This document shows, piece by piece, positions 59,436 through 64,000 of a stretch of DNA of 64,000 nt; position 1 is the first letter of the stretch, and each line of letters opens with the position of its first letter. Location: the NCBI GenBank assembly GCA_947561395.2, contig OX387183.1:42700901-42764900 (forward strand), written 5' to 3'. The notes below the pieces were generated by a model. It worked only from the letters and a program-made list of their open reading frames with translations, ran no database searches and had not been told where the DNA came from. A program made the translations under genes and the position numbers. The stretch is from Buxus sempervirens. Lineage: Eukaryota; Streptophyta; Magnoliopsida; Buxales; Buxaceae.

Positions 59436-59513
59436 TTGGAACCCTAAAGTTAAGCGTGCTCGGGTGAGAGCATTGCTAGGATGGGTGACCACTGGAAAGT
59501 TTTCTCGTGTTAT
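59436..59513 (+). other. 5S rRNA-derived segment in Cassandra-like LTR
   Basis: AAGTTAAGCGTGCTCGGG (A-box region, about 59447-59464) and CTAGGATGGGTGACC (C-box, 59476-59490) match the 3' two thirds of plant 5S rRNA, followed by a diverged GGAAAGTTTTCTCGTGTT. It is truncated and mutated, so it is not a 5S gene. Confidence 0.85.
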
Positions 59514-59628
59514 CCTTGAGAACAAATCCGTGAGGGTCCGTGGGCCCAGAGCGGACAATATCTTGCTGAGTCCTTGAGAACAAATCTGTGAGGGTCCGTG
59601 GGCCCAGAGCAGACAATATCTTGCTGGG
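59513..59628 (+). repeat. 58-bp tandem duplication in Cassandra-like LTR
   Basis: Two near-identical units, 59513-59570 and 59571-59628, each run from TCCTTGAGAACAAATC to the AATATCTTGCTG end and differ at a few sites. Slippage within the LTR is the likely cause. Confidence 0.92.
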
Positions 59629-60429
59629 TACGGGTCTGGGGCGTTACAAACCCATTAGGAAATTTATGTTATTTACTAAAAAAACCCCAAAATTTTTAAT
59701 TTATCATTGGTCACATGGCAGCCACCATGTTGTACACGTGGCTGCCATGTGGCATCCAATTTCGGTTTTATAAAAATCCCCAAACTACCCTTTACTTCTT
59801 TTATCCATAACTTAGTCTTTTGAGATCCGATTTGAGCAGGGTTTGGTGAATTGGAATCGTCTCAGAATTCTCTTTATTATGGGCTTATTATTTCAAAAAG
59901 ACGAGTCCACTATAAAAACCTCGATTTACATGCCAACATATATGCTGGTTTAAAATATGCTTCTTGGCAATTTTATGGTGCAAAAATGGGGTGCTGACAA
60001 AGATATCAGCACTCGGATTAAGTGTTCACAAAGGAAAAGTAGTGTTCGGTCACTTACCTGTCTAGGTTGTAAGAAGGGATTGTTGCAAGAAAAATTGAAG
60101 CTTTGTCTCACCAGAGAATCCTAGGCAATTCGCCCACGAGGAGAAGTAGTCCAATGTTGAAGGGTGTCTTGAATGAAATCCCAAATATCAAGGAGAGGTG
60201 CTGTCATGGCAGTGAAGTGAAAAAGGGGCTCGACTCAAGGCTAGCCAGAGGGATCCCACTACAGTCAAAGAGTAACCGCCGGAGAGTTTTGCCATCGCCG
60301 GAGGATAAGAAGGTCACCAGAGAAGAGAAAACGAAGGCCGGAGAGAAGATGCGGTCGGAGGAGAGATTGGCAAGTGTAGAGGTCGAGGGTAAACACAGGT
60401 GAAATGGAGAAAGAATGGTCGTCTTTGCA

Positions 60430-60515
60430 TTTTTAAAGGCCCTAGAAAACCACATAGTCAATGCGTTTCTGGGTCAACCGCAACTCAAATGCAGTTGACG
60501 CAAAACCGCAGCGTA
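60430..60515 (-). promoter_or_regulatory. Distal antisense promoter candidate of Tat element
   Basis: On the minus strand, AACCGCA dyads (60515-60476, including GACCGCACA / TGCGGTTT and CAACTGCATTTGAGTTG) precede CTTTAAAAATG (TATA-like, about 60430-60438) and a leader that ends at a consensus donor CAG/GTAAGTGA (60059/60058). The layout parallels copy A1 at 720-802. Confidence 0.55.
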
Positions 60516-60864
60516 TGTGCGGTCAGCACCCAAAAAATGATTTTCAAAAAGATTTTTTCCATCTCTATCAAGAGATTTATGTTCAGATTAATTGTGGATT
60601 GTAAGGATCACCATTCTACCAACTTTTCTTTTTTTTTAAAAATTTGCTCAAGTCTCACTTCATAGCCACGAGTGCTCTGTGAAACGCAAGAAGAGGATTT
60701 GCCCCTTAAAGATAGGGGCTTTTCAGCAAATCCTCTAAACAAATTCTTTTTCCAAAAAAATCATCCTTTGAAATCCTTGCAAGTTATAACTAATTTGACA
60801 TAATCTCAAAAAGTGCAATTTGCGAGTCTTCTTGCTCTCCGCTGTCAATTGGTTCCAATTCCAA

Positions 60865-60879
60865 CGAAGAGGAGGCAGT
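60865..60879 (+). other. Polypurine tract of Tat element A3
   Basis: CGAAGAGGAGGCAGT lies immediately before the LTR start TGTAGACACCCC. Confidence 0.8.
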
Positions 60880-62825
60880 TGTAGACACCCCAAATTGTAC
60901 TACAAAATGAGGAGCAATAAAAATGAATTTTAAATGATTTGTTTGAGCTTTGACAAATGTCAAAAACTCAAAAATATTCAGAAAAGGTGCTGACCACACA
61001 TATCATGCGGTTTTTGGTCATTTTGTTTCAACCACATACTATGTGTGGTTGCGACCGCACATGCAGTGCGGTTGCGATTCATGCTTCTCGCGTGCGCGCA
61101 AGTGGGCTGCCATGTGGCCGTGGCCGTTAGGCCACGTCGACAACAATCATTGGCGTGTAACTGATTTTTGACTGCGCTGAATATGCGGTTTCTGAGGATT
61201 TGTGTTGCAACCGTAGACAAAGGGCGGTTTACTCTAAACCGCACTGTGTATGCAGTCGCGCTCATTTTGGTCATTTGCGAGAAGGCTCGAGATCTAAGCC
61301 TTATTTATGCATATTACCTCTCTCTGGGAGACTTGATCTCCCTATTTTACCCTCCGAAACTTATAGAATTACATCAATTCATGCCTTTAATTTGAATTGG
61401 AGTAATCTAGAAGCATTTGTTGGCCTACCCTGGGGTCTTTTATACCCTTGGCTATGCCTATAAATAGAGGGGTCCTCCTCTTGCAAATGGCTGTTAATTT
61501 GAAGCTTGAAGGCTCTAGAAGAAGAAGTGAAGCTCTGCCGAATTGCTGTCTCAGCTCTCCCAAGCTACTAAGGTAAGACTACTTCCTTCTCTTCTTAATT
61601 TTTCTTACATTCTAGCACTCTCTCCTTCTACCTTTCTGTAGTGTAAGAATCCTTTCTAGCCATAAAATGTGAAGAGAGAGCTTGGGGAAAAGGAAGTTGG
61701 AATGGAACCTTAGGCTTAGAACCATCTTATGATGAAGCATTTGCATATTCTTGATTTTGTGTAAGGTAGTTGTTTTCTAGAATGATGTTATTGTGGATCT
61801 AGAGAAAACACTAGGAACTATGGTCTATAGCATTATGTCTTTGTTTTCTCCTAAAATTCTGATTTCCACCATGAACACACACATCTCACTTGCTTTTGTC
61901 AAAGATAGGCTTAGATCTAGGATTCACCATGCTCAATATGGCAAATCTGATATCAAGGGCATTAGAGTGAACTCTTAGGACTTCATGAGAGTATTCTAGT
62001 GATTTCAAGCCAGTTTAGTCGAATCCAATGCACACATGCACTGGTTTTGCTCATTTTGACTCAAGGTTTTCAAATCTGGATAGCATCTGTTCCATGTTTT
62101 AGAACACTCATAACTTCATCATCCGGATGAATTTTGGCGTGATTCTAAAGACATGTGATAGATCAATGTGTCTTGTATGTGTCTGTAAAATTTCAACAAT
62201 TTCTATGAAGCCATTTTTTGATACCATCTGATCAAAGTCGACAGGTTAGTTCAGATCAGATTACTAAACTTGTCACTTTGATCGAGCACCATTTGCTCAT
62301 TTTAACTCCGATTTAAGTAATTTTAATCTTTGTGTTTTCCTTGTTGAGTCTAGTTTCAAATCCAACTGATTTCAAGAGCTTTTACTTTGATTTGTGTCTT
62401 TTGTGTTTGATTGACTTAGAGATGCTCAGTAGCAGAGTTTAGAGTCAATCTGTGATCCTCTAGGCATATTCAAGAGGTCACACAAGTCACAGATGGATGG
62501 AGTTTTGTGAGAGGCCTAATTCATTTGAAAGATGGCATACATAATTCATTCATGCAAGTTTTTAAGGATTTATATGGAGCCAATCTCCACGAATAGAGTT
62601 TCAAAGTTGGTTACTCACCACTTTTGCAGATTTACAACAGTAGATTTGATTGAGTGTTTCTCCCTCATTTTTAATCGGATTGATTTGAATTTTATACTGA
62701 GTGTTCTACTTCATATCAGCTGTCTAATGGCTTTGGTTTCGTTCAATTTGAGTTTAAATCGAAGGATTTAGGGTTGATCAAAATTTCCAAGCTAATATAG
62801 TTTCATCTCTTTTGGATTTTTCTAG
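60880..62825 (+). mobile_element. 3' LTR of Tat element A3 (LTR-A family), cut by LTR-B
   Basis: It starts TGTAGACACCCC. Dyads of the AACCGCA type (60991-61073, with more diverged copies to about 61260) replace the TATCCGG words of the other LTR-A copies. The TATA box TATAAATAG lies at 61459-61467, and the donor-like CTAAG/GTAAGAC at about 61572. The downstream body is colinear with A1. The end is off the window beyond the LTR-B insertion. Confidence 0.85.
60991..61073 (+). repeat. AACCGCA / TGCGGTT dyads in the A3 LTR
   Basis: 23-bp dyads start at 60991, 61029 and 61052. The third has perfect arms ACCGCAC / GTGCGGT; the second has CAACCACA / TGTGGTTG. They lie upstream of the TATA box in the place where other LTR-A copies carry TATCCGG dyads. 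Confidence 0.85.
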
Positions 62826-64000
62826 TGTAAGCACCTCATTTTTGCGTCCCCGAAAGAGCCAAAAATGCAAACCCTGGTCAAAAAGTCAAACCCTGATGGG
62901 TCAAAATTTGACCTTTTGATCAATTGATAATCTGCCACCTTGCTTCATCTCAATGGATAGGGAATCTCGACACGGTTCCAATGCAACTGAGTTTGCTGGA
63001 ATCGGGGTCCGGATGAAGGTTCTGCGGGCGGTCAAACTTGAGGATGAGCCAAAAGTTGACTTTTCCTCGATTTCCGTGACAAGTACCTTGCCCTATACCA
63101 TTGGATAGAGAATCGCGACACGGTTCCAACGCAACTGAGTCTGTTGGAATCGGAGTCCGGATGAGGGTTCTGCGGGCAGTCAAACTGGAGGATGAGCCGA
63201 AAGTTGACTTTTCCTCGAACCCCGTGCCAAGTGCTTAACCTTATGTCATTGAACAGAGGGCTCCGATACGAGTTCAACGCAATTGAGTTTGCTCAAATCG
63301 GAGATCAGATGAAGGAGATATGAGCTGTCGAAGTTTCCGGGCAGCAAAAGCCGGAAACTGCACACGTGGCGCAGGAACTGCACACGTGGCAACCAACGCA
63401 GCAAAATATCTCGGGGACTAAATCTTAAATATCCAAAAACCTCAAGGACTAAACAAAAATTCGTGCGGGGCAATCCGTAGATATCCAAAAGTGTCAAATC
63501 GGTCGAATCAGTCGAATCGGTCAAGTCGAAGGGCAAATCCGTAATTTTTCGATTTGTATCCGGTCAAATATACCGGATACACATACCCTTGTGTATATCC
63601 GGACTCCAAGGCCGGATACAAAGATTTGCTCGGCAAGATTCGCGCCGATTCTCCGACAAATTCGCGGCGGAAATCAATTTTGCCAATTATTATGTTTTGT
63701 ATCCGGACTCCAAGTCCGGATACAAAGGCAACTTAATGTATCTGGACTTGGAGTCCGGATACACATGATATATAGTGTATCCGGACTCCAAGTCCGGATA
63801 CATTAAGTTTTTTATAAAAGGGGGCAGCAGCCCCCTTTCCAATGGTTGGCTTGCTTTTGGCTCTTTCTCCCCTTTCATTCTTCATCCGAACCCCTCCCTT
63901 TTGAGCACTCTTGGCCTCCACCACCCCCACTCCACCCCAAGATCACAAAACCTCTTCCATTCTTCACCTTCTCCACCTTCCTACTAACACAAAGAGGTGT
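62826..64000 (+). mobile_element. LTR-B copy B4 (runs off the window)
   Basis: It starts TGTAAGCACCTCATTTTTGC after TCTAG. It contains the GTCAAAC/CGACACGGTTCC repeats seen at the start of B1, then the TATCCGG dyad array (63556-63801), a TATA box at 63812-63818 and a leader. The right end is not in the window. Confidence 0.88.
63556..63801 (+). repeat. Five 25-bp TATCCGG dyads in B4
   Basis: Units start at 63556, 63595, 63699, 63738 and 63777, with steps of 39, 104, 39 and 39. Several have longer symmetry through the centre, for example TCCGGACT / AGTCCGGA. The array ends 11 bases before the TATA box (TTATAAA). Confidence 0.95.

Larger units (their letters stand above)
52970..59648 (+). mobile_element. 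Cassandra-like (5S-bearing TRIM) LTR, split by LTR-B
   Basis: It starts TGTGACATCC (52970-53094) and, after the LTR-B insertion, continues at 59385-59648 to GGGGCGTTACA, about 385 bp in all. The second half contains a 5S rRNA-like stretch and the GCGGACAATATC(T)TGCT motif typical of Cassandra LTRs. The empty site is preserved in the other LTR-C copy (about 7225-7240 on the opposite strand), which confirms the insertion point. The target duplication is blurred (CAAAC / AACCC). Confidence 0.75.
51100..59999 (-). mobile_element. Solo LTR-C (reverse strand), with three nested insertions
   Basis: On the minus strand it begins TGTCAGCACCCC at 59999 and ends GTGCTAACA at 51100. It is flanked by a perfect AAGAT duplication (51095-51099 and 60000-60004). 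Its own sequence is 51100-52969 plus 59649-59999 (about 2.2 kb), colinear with the LTR-C 3' LTR at 6871-22917. It carries no gene. Confidence 0.92.
40096..60879 (+). mobile_element. Tat-type Ty3/gypsy element (LTR-A family copy A3), internal region, decayed
   Basis: The order is gag, protease, RT, degenerate RNase H, archaeal-type RNase H, integrase, an antisense gene region, PPT, then 3' LTR from 60880. The dual RNase H identifies the Tat lineage. The LTR-D element interrupts gag at 40096, and the LTR-C solo interrupts the 3' region at 51100-59999. Many stops and frameshifts show that it is the oldest element here. The 5' end is off the window. Confidence 0.88.

Noticed and set aside
59436-59513. 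Functional 5S rRNA gene
   Set aside because: It lacks the 5' third, carries many substitutions and lies inside a TG...CA-bounded LTR.

Overview
This window reads as plant nuclear heterochromatin. It is almost entirely LTR retrotransposon sequence, and I see no host protein gene, tRNA or intact rRNA gene. The evidence for a flowering plant with a large, repeat-rich genome is a Sirevirus-like Ty1/copia element, a Tat-type Ty3/gypsy element with two RNase H domains, iMet-tRNA primer sites and a Cassandra-like LTR carrying 5S rRNA sequence. I cannot name the species.

I use private labels for the LTR families. LTR-A (TGTAGACACCCC...TCTCACA) belongs to the Tat element. LTR-B starts TGTAAGCACCTC and ends in CGCACA or GCACACA variants. 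LTR-C starts TGTCAGCACCCC. LTR-D starts TGTAAGACCCTG and belongs to a non-autonomous gypsy-like element. LTR-E ends GGGGCGTTACA.

Layout: 1-1368 is the 3' internal end of a LTR-A element, followed by its 3' LTR (1369-3842). A LTR-D scrap lies at 3843-3970. The 3' internal end of a LTR-C element (3971-6870, with 91-bp and 48-bp tandem arrays) is followed by its 3' LTR (6871-22917). That LTR is split by a young copia element (8093-22022, TSD TTTCT), which is itself split by a LTR-B copy (13789-17301, TSD GTACT). LTR-E follows to 25515. The LTR-D element spans 25516-40095; its 5' LTR holds a LTR-B copy (26408-30718) and its 3' LTR holds a solo LTR-A (34757-37546). The LTR-D element sits in the gag of a decayed Tat element (gag-pol 40096-46954, antisense genes 47.9-50.3 kb, 3' LTR from 60880). 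A LTR-C solo LTR (51100-59999) lies inside the Tat element; it contains a Cassandra-like LTR, which contains a LTR-B copy, which contains another LTR-B copy. A last LTR-B copy runs from 62826 off the end.

The most unusual signal is a system of short inverted-repeat 'words' (dyads). They lie upstream of TATA boxes in the LTRs and recur, with the same word, at the promoter or leader of the element's extra (non-gag-pol) gene. In the TATCCGG class, 25-bp dyads repeat at exactly 39-bp spacing in two unrelated LTR families and at an antisense promoter. The extra genes include a domain shared between the copia third ORF (sense) and the LTR-D element (antisense), plus a different antisense gene with introns in the Tat element. 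I infer that words and extra proteins may form a recognition or anti-silencing pair; nothing in the sequence proves this.
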